From positions 496,001 through 560,000 of the forward strand of contig CAVXLZ010000002.1 in NCBI GenBank assembly GCA_963762825.1: a stretch of DNA of 64,000 bases, given 5' to 3'. The notes beneath the pieces are model-generated. The model saw nothing but the letters and a program-made list of their open reading frames with translations, ran no database searches and was not told the origin of the DNA. Below, piece after piece: positions 52,012 through 60,297 of the stretch. How positions within the stretch are numbered: position 1 is the stretch's first letter; each line of letters starts with the position of its first letter. The stretch comes from Miltoncostaea sp963762825. GTDB lineage: Bacteria; Actinomycetota; Thermoleophilia; Miltoncostaeales; Miltoncostaeaceae. A program made the position numbers and the translations under genes.

Positions 52012-52473
52012 ATGTCCACTGACGCACAGGGCCTCGGAGCCCGCCTGGATGCCGACATGAAGGACGCCATGCGCGCCGGGGACAAGCTGCGCCTCGGCAC
52101 GATCCGCCGTGGTCGCTCGGCGATCAAGAACGCCGAGATCGAGGCGCGCGGGCCTCTCGACGAGGATGCTGCGGTGAAGGTGCTCCGCGGCATCGTCAAG
52201 CAGCATCGCGAGTCGATCGAGCAGTTCCGGGCCGGAGGACGCGCCGACCTGGTCGAGCAGGAGGAGCGGGAGATGGCGGTGCTCGAGGGATACCTGCCCG
52301 CCCAGCTGGACGCCGCCGCGCTCGAGCCGATCGTCGCGGAGGCCATCGCGTCCGAAGGGGCCGCGAGCCCCTCCGACATGGGGCGCGTGATGAAGGTCGT
52401 CATGACCCGCGTGGGCGGGGCCGCGGACGGGAAAGAGGTCCGAGCGATCGTGCAACGTCTTTTGGGAGGCTGA
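52012..52473 (+). CDS. GatB/YqeY domain protein
   Basis: The 153-residue protein has the YqeY pattern: DADMKDAMRAGDKLRLGTIR, EQFRAGGRADLVEQEEREMAVLEGYLP, and a C-terminal helical GADGKEV-type tail. The fold is shared with the tRNA-binding end of GatB; free YqeY proteins have no settled role. The ATG at 52012 lies 9 bases after GGAAGG, whereas the ATG at 52003 touches it, so the later start is chosen. Confidence 0.88.
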   Translation: MSTDAQGLGARLDADMKDAMRAGDKLRLGTIRRGRSAIKNAEIEARGPLDEDAAVKVLRGIVKQHRESIEQFRAGGRADLVEQEEREMAVLEGYLPAQLDAAALEPIVAEAIASEGAASPSDMGRVMKVVMTRVGGAADGKEVRAIVQRLLGG

Positions 52474-52475
52474 CC

Positions 52476-52844
52476 ATGAGCAGCATGCCGCCAATGCCAG
52501 GAGCCGGGGGTCCGCCCTCCGAGGAGCCCTCGGAGGGGCCCGCGTCGGCCGTCGGCTCGGGCACGCACTCGCCGCCCGACTCGATGACGCGCTACGACAA
52601 GGAGCGCGATATCTACCACTGCTCCTACGGCATCCCGAGCCCGGCGCTGACCGTGCTCGACCCCCAGCGCGAGCTGGTGGTGCGCGTCGACCGCCACAGC
52701 TTCGCCGTCGTCGGCTTCTCGATCCCCAACTTCACGGCCTGGCACAAGGCCCACGCCGATGCTGACGGGAACTTCGATGTCGATCTCCCCGCCACCTGGC
52801 CGAAGGATCAGACCGACGTCAGCGGGTCCACTGCCGACTGGTAG
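52476..52844 (+). CDS. Small protein of unknown function (DUF2283-like core)
   Basis: The 122-residue protein has a Pro/Ser/Gly-rich disordered first third. A small beta core (YDKERDIYHCSYG, LVVRVDRHSFAVVGFSIPNFTAWH) then resembles DUF2283-type domains. The match is weak. It starts two bases after the YqeY stop and ends 16 bases before the DUF427 gene, so a three-gene unit is likely. Confidence 0.6.
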   Translation: MSSMPPMPGAGGPPSEEPSEGPASAVGSGTHSPPDSMTRYDKERDIYHCSYGIPSPALTVLDPQRELVVRVDRHSFAVVGFSIPNFTAWHKAHADADGNFDVDLPATWPKDQTDVSGSTADW

Positions 52845-52860
52845 ACCCGCGGACGCGGGC

Positions 52861-53337
52861 GTGCCGGAGCCGGGTCGCGAATCGGTATGGGACTACCCGC
52901 GTCCCCCGCGCCTCGAGGCGGACGCGCGCCGGGTGCGGGTGGTGCTCGGCGGGGCCACGATCATCGACACGACCCGGTCGTTCCGCGTCCTCGAGACCAG
53001 CCACCCTCCCTCGTTCTACCTGCCGCCCGAGGACTTCGTCGCCGGCGCGGTGGTGCGCGCCGACGGCTCGGGCTTCTGCGAGTGGAAGGGGCAGGCCGCA
53101 TACCACGACCTCGTCGGCGGAGGGCGCACGGCGGCGAGGGCGGCGTGGTCGTACCCCTCCCCCACGGCCGGCTTCGCGGCGCTGGCGGGCTTCATCTCCC
53201 TCTATCCCGGGCGGGTGGACGCCTGCTTCGTCGGGGACGAGCGCGTCCGAGCTCAGGAGGGCGACTTCTACGGCGGCTGGATCACCGACGAGATCGTGGG
53301 GCCCTTCAAGGGAGGCCCGGGAACCCGGGGCTGGTGA
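52861..53337 (+). CDS. DUF427 protein
   Basis: The 158-residue protein has the family pattern: VRVVLGGATIIDTTRSFRVLETSHPPSFYLPPEDF, a central CEWKGQAAYHDL and AWSYPSPTAGFAALAGFISLYPG. DUF427 forms a small beta-tent fold of unknown role. The GTG at 52861 follows no clear ribosome binding site, but upstream sequence is not coding-like. It is convergent with the subtilase gene, with 21 bases between stops. Confidence 0.85.
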   Translation: MPEPGRESVWDYPRPPRLEADARRVRVVLGGATIIDTTRSFRVLETSHPPSFYLPPEDFVAGAVVRADGSGFCEWKGQAAYHDLVGGGRTAARAAWSYPSPTAGFAALAGFISLYPGRVDACFVGDERVRAQEGDFYGGWITDEIVGPFKGGPGTRGW

Positions 53338-53358
53338 GGCTGCGCCGGAAGTGGGCTC

Positions 53359-54960
53359 TCAGGACCGGAGCCGCACGACCCGGGGGCGCCCCGTGCGCGG
53401 CACGGTGATCCGGAACCACACCTGGCGGTAGGTCGTCCGCAGGTGGGCCCGGGCGCGTACGCGCAGGACGAACCGTCCGGGGCGAACGCGTGGGATGACG
53501 ACGCGTCCGGACCTGACGCGCATGTTCCGGGAGCCCTTGCGGACGACGGCGGAGGGTGCGGCACCCCGCAATCGCACGACCATCCGGCGCTTGGCCGGCA
53601 GGAAACGGACCGAGAGACCGCGGGCGGCGGGCGCGAAGATCGTCGTCCTCCACGCTGTCGCGGGCGGAGCGGCGCCCGGAGTGAAGGGCACCGGCACGGG
53701 GACCGGCGCCGCCGCCACGGCCGGCGGGGTGATCGTGGCCGGCGGCTCCTCGATGTCGATCCTCAGCTCATCCGCGGGGCTGTAGGCCGGCGGGGTGAGG
53801 GCCGCGATCGCCGCATCGACCTGCGGCCGGGGGCCGATGCTCTCGGGGCTCGCGTTCTCCTCACCCGGGGTGGGCGCCTGCGGCAGGCCGGTCTCGACCA
53901 GGAGCTCGCGGACGGCGGCGGGCGTGAGGGGACTGCCGGTGCCGGCGATCGCGGCCTCCTGCAGCACCGCGACCGCGCCGGCCACCGTGGCGCTCGCGCT
54001 GGAGGTGCCGTCGAAGCAGGCGGTGTAGGCGCGCTCGGCTCCCGCACCCGCGCTCGACAGATCGGCGTAGCCCGCGGTCACGACGGCGGTCCCGAAGCCC
54101 TGGAGGTCGACCCGGGCGCCGTAGTTGGAGCCCGGTACACGCTCGCGGTCGGGGACCGCGGGCTCGGCGAGTCCCGAGCCGCCGGCCCCCACGAGGAGGG
54201 CGCCCGTCGCCAGGGGATCGCTCGGATTGGAGAGCCAGGAGGGCCCCAGGGTGCCGATGTCCAGTCCCCCGTTCCCGGCCGGCTCCACGACGACGATGCC
54301 GCGGTCGACGGCTTTTGCGATGGCCGCCCGGACCGACGAGTAGTACTCGATCGGGCCGAGGAGGAGGCCGCGCTCGCTGAGGATCTGCGACTGGAGCTCG
54401 ACCAGCAGCACGTCTCCGGCGCCGAGGCCGTCGGCGGCGAGGGTGATGGCTCTGGCGGGGTCGTAGGCGGTCTGTCTCGAGCCCTGCACCGCGAGGAAGG
54501 GCGAGATCGGCAGGAGCGTGGCTCCGGTGGCCAGGCCCGTGATCCCTCGACCGTCCTTTTCCGCGCCGAGCACGGCGAGGACCGCCGTGCCGTGGTCGCG
54601 CGCCCGGAAGAGGGCCGGGAGCCCGGTCGCCGGGGCCGCCGGCAGGCCCCGCGGCGCCAGGTCTACGTGCTCACGCGTCCACTCGTACTCGACGTCGGCG
54701 ATCCGGACTCCCGAGCCGTCGAGGCCGGGTGGGATGCCCAGGCCTGCGCGGTAGTCCTGGAAGGGAGTGAGGTCGGGTGCCGGAGTGGTCCCGATGGTGG
54801 GCCAGCCCGCCGGAGGAGCCGCGCGGCAGTAGCTGGCAGGGGGAGGCGCGGGGGTGATCGCCTGCCCCCCGTCATCGCCCCCGGCCACCGCGACGGCCGC
54901 CCCCGAAAGCACGAGGGCGAGCACGGCGATCATCGCGAGGAGGGATCGGGAAGCGCGCAC
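53359..54960 (-). CDS. Secreted subtilase-type serine protease
   Basis: The 533-residue protein has a signal peptide (LLAMIAVLALVLSGAAVAVAG). It then has the S8 triad: Asp in VRIADVEYEW, His in RARDHGTAVLAV and Ser in FDGTSSASATVAGAVAVLQ, with the oxyanion region VVVEPAGNGG. The Asp motif DVEYEW is the variant seen in a subset of S8 enzymes rather than DTG. After about residue 390 there is a Pro/Ala linker and a strongly basic C-terminal domain of about 100 residues (many RVR/RLR strands), perhaps wall-binding. The apparent start is GTG. It is divergent from the ThyX-like gene. Confidence 0.85.
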   Translation of the reverse strand: MRASRSLLAMIAVLALVLSGAAVAVAGGDDGGQAITPAPPPASYCRAAPPAGWPTIGTTPAPDLTPFQDYRAGLGIPPGLDGSGVRIADVEYEWTREHVDLAPRGLPAAPATGLPALFRARDHGTAVLAVLGAEKDGRGITGLATGATLLPISPFLAVQGSRQTAYDPARAITLAADGLGAGDVLLVELQSQILSERGLLLGPIEYYSSVRAAIAKAVDRGIVVVEPAGNGGLDIGTLGPSWLSNPSDPLATGALLVGAGGSGLAEPAVPDRERVPGSNYGARVDLQGFGTAVVTAGYADLSSAGAGAERAYTACFDGTSSASATVAGAVAVLQEAAIAGTGSPLTPAAVRELLVETGLPQAPTPGEENASPESIGPRPQVDAAIAALTPPAYSPADELRIDIEEPPATITPPAVAAAPVPVPVPFTPGAAPPATAWRTTIFAPAARGLSVRFLPAKRRMVVRLRGAAPSAVVRKGSRNMRVRSGRVVIPRVRPGRFVLRVRARAHLRTTYRQVWFRITVPRTGRPRVVRLRS

Positions 54961-55013
54961 GCCTCTAGGATGACGGAGATCGTGGCTGAGACAACCGTAC
55001 CGAATGGCATGAA

Positions 55014-56612
55014 TTGACCATTGGCGAACTGACCGGACGAGAGATCGAACGGGTGGCTCCCTACGTGTCCAACACCTCTCGTCCCGTTTTCGCCCTCGTG
55101 GGACTGCCGGAGGTCGTCAAGGGCGCCCTCTTCGCCCGCTACTCACGCAGCCCCAAGTCGCTGCGCCGCCTCCTGGTGGACGAGTTCCTGCCGGCCGACG
55201 GTGGCACCCCGGTGCGCGGCCCGGCCCAGGGGCCCGGAGAAGACCCCGCCGAGGCGCTGTACGGGCGCATGCTGACCGAGTACGGCGACGACTCGGTTGC
55301 GCAGCTGGGGGGTGCCCACATCGCCGTCGAGGGCGCGTCGAACATCCTGACCAAGATCCTGCAGTGGGGCCGGCTCGCGAGCTACCTCGAGCAGTCGACC
55401 CGCTACATCCCCTTCACCGATCGGCCCGGGGGGCGCTTCCGCTACCACCGACCCACCGACGTGATGGCCCATCCGGACCTCGGCCCCGAGTACCTGCGCA
55501 CGCTCGACGCGGCGTTCGAGGGCTATGCGGCGCTGCTTCCACGGCTCGTCGGACATGTCGGGGCCGGGGTGCCGCACGACGCGCAGACCCCCGCGCCCGC
55601 GCGCGAGCGCGCCGTTCGCGCCCGTGCCCTCGACCTGCTGCGCGGGCTCCTGCCCGCCGCGACGACCGCCAACGTCGGCATCTACGCGTCGGGTCAGGCC
55701 TACGAGGCGATGCTGATCCGCATGGGCGCCCACCCTCTTGGGGAGGCGCGCGAGTGCGCCCGGGCGATGCTCGCGGAGCTGCGCACGGTGATCCCGGCGT
55801 TCCTCACCCGCGTCGACCGGGAGGACCGCGGGGTCGCCACCGGCGAGTACCTGGCCGCGGCGGAGCGAGCCGCGGCCGCGCTGGCCGAGCGCCTCGGCCT
55901 CGGCCCGAGCCCGGCGCCGGCCCCACCGGGCGTCCGCCTGGTCGAGTTCGATCCCGGCGGCGAGGCCCGAGTGCTGGCCCACGCCGTCTGGCCCGCGGGC
56001 GGGGGCACTCTGGCCGACGCCCGCGAGCGCGTCGATGCCCTCGCGCCCTCTCTGCGTGCCGATGCCCTGCGCGAGTGGGCGGGCCGGCGCGGCGATCGGC
56101 GCCATCGGCCCGGGCGCGCTCTCGAAGCCACGACCTACACCTTCGAGGTGGTCTGCGACTACGGCGCCTACCGTGACCTGCAACGCCACCGGATGCTGAC
56201 GCTCCAGGCGCAGCCACTCGGCCCTCGGCTCGGGTACACGATCCCCGACGGGGTCGCCGGCGCCGGTGCCGGAGAGGAGTACGCCGAGATCCAGTCGCGC
56301 TGCGTCGCGCTGCACGATCTGCTCGCTCCCGAGCTTCCCGCAGCGGCCCCCTACGCGGTGACACTCGCCCACCGCATCCGCTTCACGATGACCATGAACG
56401 CGCGCGAGGCGATGCACCTGATCGAGCTCCGCAGCCAGCCCCAGGGCCACGAGTCGTACCGCGCGGTGGCGCGCGAGATGCACCGGGAGATCGCCGAGAC
56501 GGCGGGGCATCACGCGATCGCCGGGCTGATGGGCTTCGTCGACACGAGCGACCCCGCGGCGGGGAGGATGGCCGCCGAGCGCCGGCTCGAGCAGAGGCGG
56601 TCCGGCGCGTGA
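55014..56612 (+). CDS. Tandem ThyX-like protein (FAD-dependent thymidylate synthase family)
   Basis: The 532-residue protein contains two ThyX-like halves of about 260 residues each. The first has YSRSPKSLRRLLVDEF, GDDSVAQLGGAHIAVEGASNI and GRLASYLEQSTRYIPF. The second has TYTFEVVCDYGAYRDLQRHRMLTLQAQPLGPR and LAHRIRFTMTMNAREAMHLIELRSQPQGH. The ThyX signature RHRxxSxxxxSxR is split: the first half keeps the S-x4-S-x-R side, the second keeps RHR. A single ThyX is about 230-250 residues. Whether it makes dTMP is unknown. The start is TTG at 55014, since no better codon exists in frame. Confidence 0.8.
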   Translation: MTIGELTGREIERVAPYVSNTSRPVFALVGLPEVVKGALFARYSRSPKSLRRLLVDEFLPADGGTPVRGPAQGPGEDPAEALYGRMLTEYGDDSVAQLGGAHIAVEGASNILTKILQWGRLASYLEQSTRYIPFTDRPGGRFRYHRPTDVMAHPDLGPEYLRTLDAAFEGYAALLPRLVGHVGAGVPHDAQTPAPARERAVRARALDLLRGLLPAATTANVGIYASGQAYEAMLIRMGAHPLGEARECARAMLAELRTVIPAFLTRVDREDRGVATGEYLAAAERAAAALAERLGLGPSPAPAPPGVRLVEFDPGGEARVLAHAVWPAGGGTLADARERVDALAPSLRADALREWAGRRGDRRHRPGRALEATTYTFEVVCDYGAYRDLQRHRMLTLQAQPLGPRLGYTIPDGVAGAGAGEEYAEIQSRCVALHDLLAPELPAAAPYAVTLAHRIRFTMTMNAREAMHLIELRSQPQGHESYRAVAREMHREIAETAGHHAIAGLMGFVDTSDPAAGRMAAERRLEQRRSGA

Positions 56613-57025
56613 CGCCGTCCGGGCGGCGGCGGATCTCCTCCGGATCGCGGTTCGAGAGCACGATCGGGTTCAGCCGGGCGGTCCGCGTGGGCGACCGCGT
56701 GCTGGTGTCCGGGACCGCGCCGATCTGGCCCGACGGCTCGGTCCACCCCGACCCGCTGGCCCAGGCCGGCCGCTGCCTGGAGATCATCGCCGAAGCGCTC
56801 GCCGAGGCCGGGGCGGGTCTCGGCGACGTCGTCCGAACGCGGGTCTTCCTGACTGACGCGGCCGATGCGGGCAACGTCTCGATCGCTCACGGACGGGCTT
56901 TCGGCGACGTGCGGCCCGCCGCGACGATGGTCGTCGTGGCCGGGCTGTTGGACCCGCGTTGGAGGGTGGAGATCGAGGCGGAGGCCGTCGTCGGTTCGGA
57001 CCCGCCGGAGGCGGAGGTACTCTAG
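56609..57025 (+). CDS. Rid-family (YjgF/YER057c/UK114) protein
   Basis: The 138-residue protein has the Rid fold pattern: SRAVRVGDRVLVSGTAPI, RCLEIIAEALAEAGAGLGDVVRTRVFLTD and RVEIEAEAVVG. In RidA the reactive Arg lies in a P-A-R-(S/T) motif; here the matching site is RPAATMV, so the Arg is absent. It therefore belongs to a Rid group not expected to be an imine deaminase. The GTG overlaps the ThyX-like stop. Confidence 0.85.
   Translation: MTPSGRRRISSGSRFESTIGFSRAVRVGDRVLVSGTAPIWPDGSVHPDPLAQAGRCLEIIAEALAEAGAGLGDVVRTRVFLTDAADAGNVSIAHGRAFGDVRPAATMVVVAGLLDPRWRVEIEAEAVVGSDPPEAEVL
57018..57023 (+). promoter_or_regulatory. -10 box of a leaderless gene
   Basis: TACTCT lies six bases before the ATG at 57030, with TTCGGA 17 bases further upstream as a weak -35. 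The box overlaps the last codons of the Rid gene. Confidence 0.55.
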
Positions 57026-57029
57026 GGCC

Positions 57030-57857
57030 ATGGCCGACCCCCCGCGCAGCAACCGCCTCGGAGGCATGGCCCTCGCCAACGGACTGCTCGTGCACGGTCC
57101 CAGCCACTGGGCCGCGGCGGTGCGCGACGAGGACGGCCGCATGGTGGTGGCCTCGGGGCGCAAGCACCTCTTCCGGGTGGGCCCGCTGACCGACCTCCCG
57201 ATCGCCCGCGGCCTGGTGAGGCTCGGTGAGGCGTTCGCCGTGCTGCCCTCCGTCCGCCGGGGGCTCCCGCAGGCGCGCTTCGCGATGGAGGATCGCGGGG
57301 CCCTCGGCGGCATGATCGGCGCCACCGTAGTGGCGGCCGTGGCCCGTCGGCGGCTGCGCCGGGTGATCGCCCAGGAGGCGGTCGGCGCGGTGGCCGGGCT
57401 CGCGCCCGCGCTGCTCGCCCTGCGTGGTTCCCGGGCGGCGGTCTGGCACGCGGTGGAACACAAGAGCATCGCGGCCTACGAGTCGGGAGGGGTTGACGAG
57501 GTGGCGCACGCGGACGCCCACGCCAAGGAGCACGAGCGCTGCGGGAGCAACCTGATCCTGCCGCTGATGGTCTCGACGACGCTCGGCAATACGCTCAGCC
57601 GCACCGTCTTCGGGCGCCGCTCCTACGGCGCACGGGGCGTCGTGGCCGCGCTCAGCATCGGGGCCGCCGTCGAGGTGTTCGCGTTCTCGGCGCGCCGGCC
57701 CGAGCACCCGCTCTCCCGGGTCGTCCACGCCGTGGGCCACTCCATGCAGTCCGGCTTCGCCACCCGCGAGCCCGGTCAGAGCGACCTGCTCGTGGGCCGC
57801 GCGGCCATGGAGGCGCTGCTTCGCGCCGAGGAGAGCGACGGGGCGCTGGTCGCTTGA
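57030..57857 (+). CDS. DUF1385 membrane protein
   Basis: The 275-residue protein has the DUF1385 hallmarks: an N-terminal GGMALANGLLV stretch, VWHAVEHKSIAAYE (His and Glu pairs that may bind metal), HERCGSNLILPLMVSTT and several hydrophobic helices. Its role is unknown; the family is often near prfA/rpmE in other bacteria, but not here. The start is set by the leaderless -10 signature. The stop overlaps the TTG start of the YcnI-like gene. Confidence 0.85.
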   Translation: MADPPRSNRLGGMALANGLLVHGPSHWAAAVRDEDGRMVVASGRKHLFRVGPLTDLPIARGLVRLGEAFAVLPSVRRGLPQARFAMEDRGALGGMIGATVVAAVARRRLRRVIAQEAVGAVAGLAPALLALRGSRAAVWHAVEHKSIAAYESGGVDEVAHADAHAKEHERCGSNLILPLMVSTTLGNTLSRTVFGRRSYGARGVVAALSIGAAVEVFAFSARRPEHPLSRVVHAVGHSMQSGFATREPGQSDLLVGRAAMEALLRAEESDGALVA

Positions 57858-58513
57858 GGCGGGTCATCACGCTCGGGGCCCTCGCACTCGCCCTCTTCAC
57901 CGCGGCGCCCGCGGCGGCCCACATCGACGTCCTCCCCCTGCGGGTGGCCAAGGGCGAGGCCCAGGAGTTCACGGTGCGCGTCCCGACCGAGCGCGACATC
58001 CCCACCACCCGGGTGCAGATCGACTTCCCCGACGAGATCACCGTCTACAGCTTCAGCGACCCACCCGCGGGGTGGACCGTGCGCCCGGTGGTCGGGCCGG
58101 ATCAGCGCCTGCGTGGCGTCGTGTACAGCGGCGGTCGCATCCCGCCCGGACGCTACGTCGATTTCCACATGCTGGGCACCCCGTTCGAGGCAGGTGACGC
58201 GGTCTGGACCTCGCGCCAGACCTACTCCGACGGCAAGGTCAAGCCCTGGACCGATCCCCCCGAGGGCTCCGACGAGGCGACCGCCGAGACCGGCCCCACC
58301 GACCCCGGCCCGGCGGCCCTGGTGACCGTCGCGGAGCCGGGTGCGGGCCCCGCCTCCGAAGTGACGCCGACCGCCGCCGCCTCGGACGATTCGGGCGCGG
58401 CGATCTGGCTGGGCGTCATCGCCATCGCGGTCTCGGCGCTCGCCCTGCTCGCGGCCGGCTTCCTCTGGTCCACGCGGCCGGCGCGACTTCCCGGTGGCGA
58501 CGGAGACGCATGA
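57854..58513 (+). CDS. YcnI-like (DUF1775) copper-associated membrane protein
   Basis: The 219-residue protein has a signal peptide ending AAPAAAH; the mature N-terminal His starts HIDVLPLRV, matching YcnI proteins where this His holds Cu(II). The beta-sandwich DUF1775 domain spans about 23-135 with GWTVRPV and FHMLGTPF. A Pro/Glu/Ala linker and one C-terminal transmembrane helix (about 178-200) anchor it outside the membrane. The TTG start overlaps the DUF1385 stop. The CopC-CopD gene is 20 kb away. Confidence 0.83.
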   Translation: MRRVITLGALALALFTAAPAAAHIDVLPLRVAKGEAQEFTVRVPTERDIPTTRVQIDFPDEITVYSFSDPPAGWTVRPVVGPDQRLRGVVYSGGRIPPGRYVDFHMLGTPFEAGDAVWTSRQTYSDGKVKPWTDPPEGSDEATAETGPTDPGPAALVTVAEPGAGPASEVTPTAAASDDSGAAIWLGVIAIAVSALALLAAGFLWSTRPARLPGGDGDA

Positions 58514-59604
58514 CCACCAGCCGCAGGACTCGTCTCGACCCGGCGACCTTCCAGCTGCCGGTGGACAAGATGCGCGACGGCTACTACAGCGACGCCTACT
58601 TCACCTTCACCCGGGACGTGCTCGAGCACGACGGCCATCGCCCGGAGGTGCTCATGCAGGCCTTCCAGCGCGAGCAGTCCGTGCTCGGCGGCATCGACGA
58701 GGCGCTTGCCATCCTGCGCCTCTGCTCGGGCCGTCGGCGCTCGGATGGCGGTTGGGATGCGGGCTGGGAGCACCTCGAGGTACGGGCGCTCCACGACGGG
58801 GACGAGGTGGCACCGTGGGAGACCGTCCTCACGATCCGGGGGGACTACAGCCTCTTCGCCCACCTCGAGACCCTCTACCTCGGCGTGCTGGCCCGGCGCA
58901 CCCTGATCAGCCGCAACGTCCGCGATGTGGTCGCGGCTGCGGGCGGCAAGCCGATCCTCTACTTCCCCGCACGGTTCGACCACTGGCAGGTGCAGACCGG
59001 TGATGGCTGGGCCGCCCACGTCGCCGGGGCGATCGGGGTCTCGACCGACGCGCAGGCCTCGTGGTGGGGGGGAAAGGGCATGGGCACCGTCCCCCATGGG
59101 CTGATCGCGGCCTTCGGCGGCGACACGGTGCTCGCCGCCCGACGATTCGCGGACCGCTTCGCCGACGAGCTGCAGGTGACGGTGCTGGTGGACTTCGAGA
59201 ATGACTCGGTGCGTACCGCGCTGGAGGTCGCCGATGCCCTCGGCCCGCGCCTGTGGGCGGTGCGTCTCGACACCTCCAGCACGATGGTCGATCGGTCGCT
59301 CTGGCACGAGATGGGCCGCTTCCGCCCCACCGGCGTGGTCCCCGAGCTGGTGTGGAAGGTGCGCCGAGCCCTCGACAACGCCGGGCACCCGGACGTGAGG
59401 ATCGTCGCATCCGGGGGGTTCGACGCTCCGCGCATCCGCGCGTTCGAGGAGGCGGGCGTGCCGGTCAACGCCTACGGGGTCGGGACGTCCCTCCTGCGCG
59501 GATCCAACGACTTCACCGCCGATGTCGTGCGGGTCAACGGCGCCGCCTGCGCGAAGGTCGGCCGCGAGGAGCGGCCCAACCCGCGACTCGAGGCGGTCAC
59601 GTGA
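58510..59604 (+). CDS. Nicotinate phosphoribosyltransferase-like protein
   Basis: The 364-residue protein has the type-II PRTase layout: MRDGYYSDAYFTFTRDVLEHDG near the N-terminus, then a barrel with LETLYLGVLARRTLISRNV, VLVDFENDS and RIVASGGFDAPRIRAFEEAGVPVNAYGVGTSLL. The phosphate-binding GGFD and YGVGT loops are kept. It fits the shorter NAPRTase-like branch (many of about 350 residues) rather than full NAPRTase; nicotinate or quinolinate is the likely substrate class. The ATG overlaps the YcnI-like stop. Confidence 0.82.
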   Translation: MTTSRRTRLDPATFQLPVDKMRDGYYSDAYFTFTRDVLEHDGHRPEVLMQAFQREQSVLGGIDEALAILRLCSGRRRSDGGWDAGWEHLEVRALHDGDEVAPWETVLTIRGDYSLFAHLETLYLGVLARRTLISRNVRDVVAAAGGKPILYFPARFDHWQVQTGDGWAAHVAGAIGVSTDAQASWWGGKGMGTVPHGLIAAFGGDTVLAARRFADRFADELQVTVLVDFENDSVRTALEVADALGPRLWAVRLDTSSTMVDRSLWHEMGRFRPTGVVPELVWKVRRALDNAGHPDVRIVASGGFDAPRIRAFEEAGVPVNAYGVGTSLLRGSNDFTADVVRVNGAACAKVGREERPNPRLEAVT

Positions 59605-60032
59605 GCGCGCCCCTCGGTCCGATCCACCACGTGGGGTACGTGGTCGCCGACCTCGATGCGGCTCGGGCGCAGCTCGATCGCACCTTCGCGACCACGGTGA
59701 CCCATCGCGAGGTGATGCGCGAGCAGGGCGTCGAGGCGTTGCTGTGCGAGGGAGGAGGCGGCGCCATCGAGCTGATCACCCCGCTCGACCCCGAGGGGGC
59801 GATCGCGCGGTTCATGCGCACCCGAGGTGAGGGCTTCCACCACGTGGCGGTCGCCGTACCCGACATCGAGGCGGCGCTCTCGGAACTCGCCGGGAGGGGA
59901 GTGGAGCTGATCGACCGCCATGGCCGGCGCGGCCTGGGTGGGCACGTCGTGGCGTTCATCCACCCGCGGTCGACCCTCGGGGTGCTCACCGAGCTCATCG
60001 AGCACGACCACGACGACGGTCACGGTGGGTAG
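59601..60032 (+). CDS. VOC-family protein, methylmalonyl-CoA epimerase-like
   Basis: The 143-residue glyoxalase-fold protein has two beta-alpha-beta-beta-beta units, with metal-ligand candidates in PIHHVGYVV, GAIELITPL, GFHHVAVAV and LGVLTELIE (His-Glu-His-Glu order). The length and pattern match methylmalonyl-CoA epimerase, but no mutase is near. The GTG overlaps the stop of the previous gene (GTGA). Confidence 0.82.
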   Translation: MSAPLGPIHHVGYVVADLDAARAQLDRTFATTVTHREVMREQGVEALLCEGGGGAIELITPLDPEGAIARFMRTRGEGFHHVAVAVPDIEAALSELAGRGVELIDRHGRRGLGGHVVAFIHPRSTLGVLTELIEHDHDDGHGG

Positions 60033-60035
60033 ACT
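60030..60035 (+). promoter_or_regulatory. -10 box of a leaderless gene
   Basis: TAGACT is followed by seven bases and the ATG at 60043. The first T and A of the box form part of the stop codon of the VOC gene. Confidence 0.45.
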
Positions 60036-60042
60036 CGCGGCG

Positions 60043-60273
60043 ATGGCGACACGACGACTGGAACTCGCTTTCGAGGGCGGAACGGTGCTGCGGCTGACGG
60101 TGGATTCAGCAGTCGCCGACGAGGTGACCTCCGGGCTCGCAGCCGATGGGGCCGCGGCGTGGCGCTCCATCGAGGCCGAGGAAGGCACCTTCTGGATCGA
60201 CCGGTCCGAGCTCGTCTACGTCCGGCTTCCTCCCGGCGAGGCGCCGGGGCGCGTCGGCTTCGGGGGATCCTGA
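60043..60273 (+). CDS. Small protein of unknown function
   Basis: The 76-residue protein has alternating strands (RRLELAFEGGTVLRLTVDSAVADEV, TFWIDRSELVYVRLPP) and would make a small all-beta or beta-alpha-beta domain. No family is recognised. It lies between the VOC gene and the YchF-type GTPase, has a leaderless-type start and ends 24 bases before the GTPase. Confidence 0.6.
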   Translation: MATRRLELAFEGGTVLRLTVDSAVADEVTSGLAADGAAAWRSIEAEEGTFWIDRSELVYVRLPPGEAPGRVGFGGS

Positions 60274-60297
60274 CCACTCCCACGACGGGCTGCTGAC

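Noticed and set aside
53359..55017. Plus-strand 524-codon frame opposite the subtilase
   Set aside because: The minus strand carries a signal peptide and the complete Asp-His-Ser triad; the plus frame is Gly/Arg-rich with no motif.
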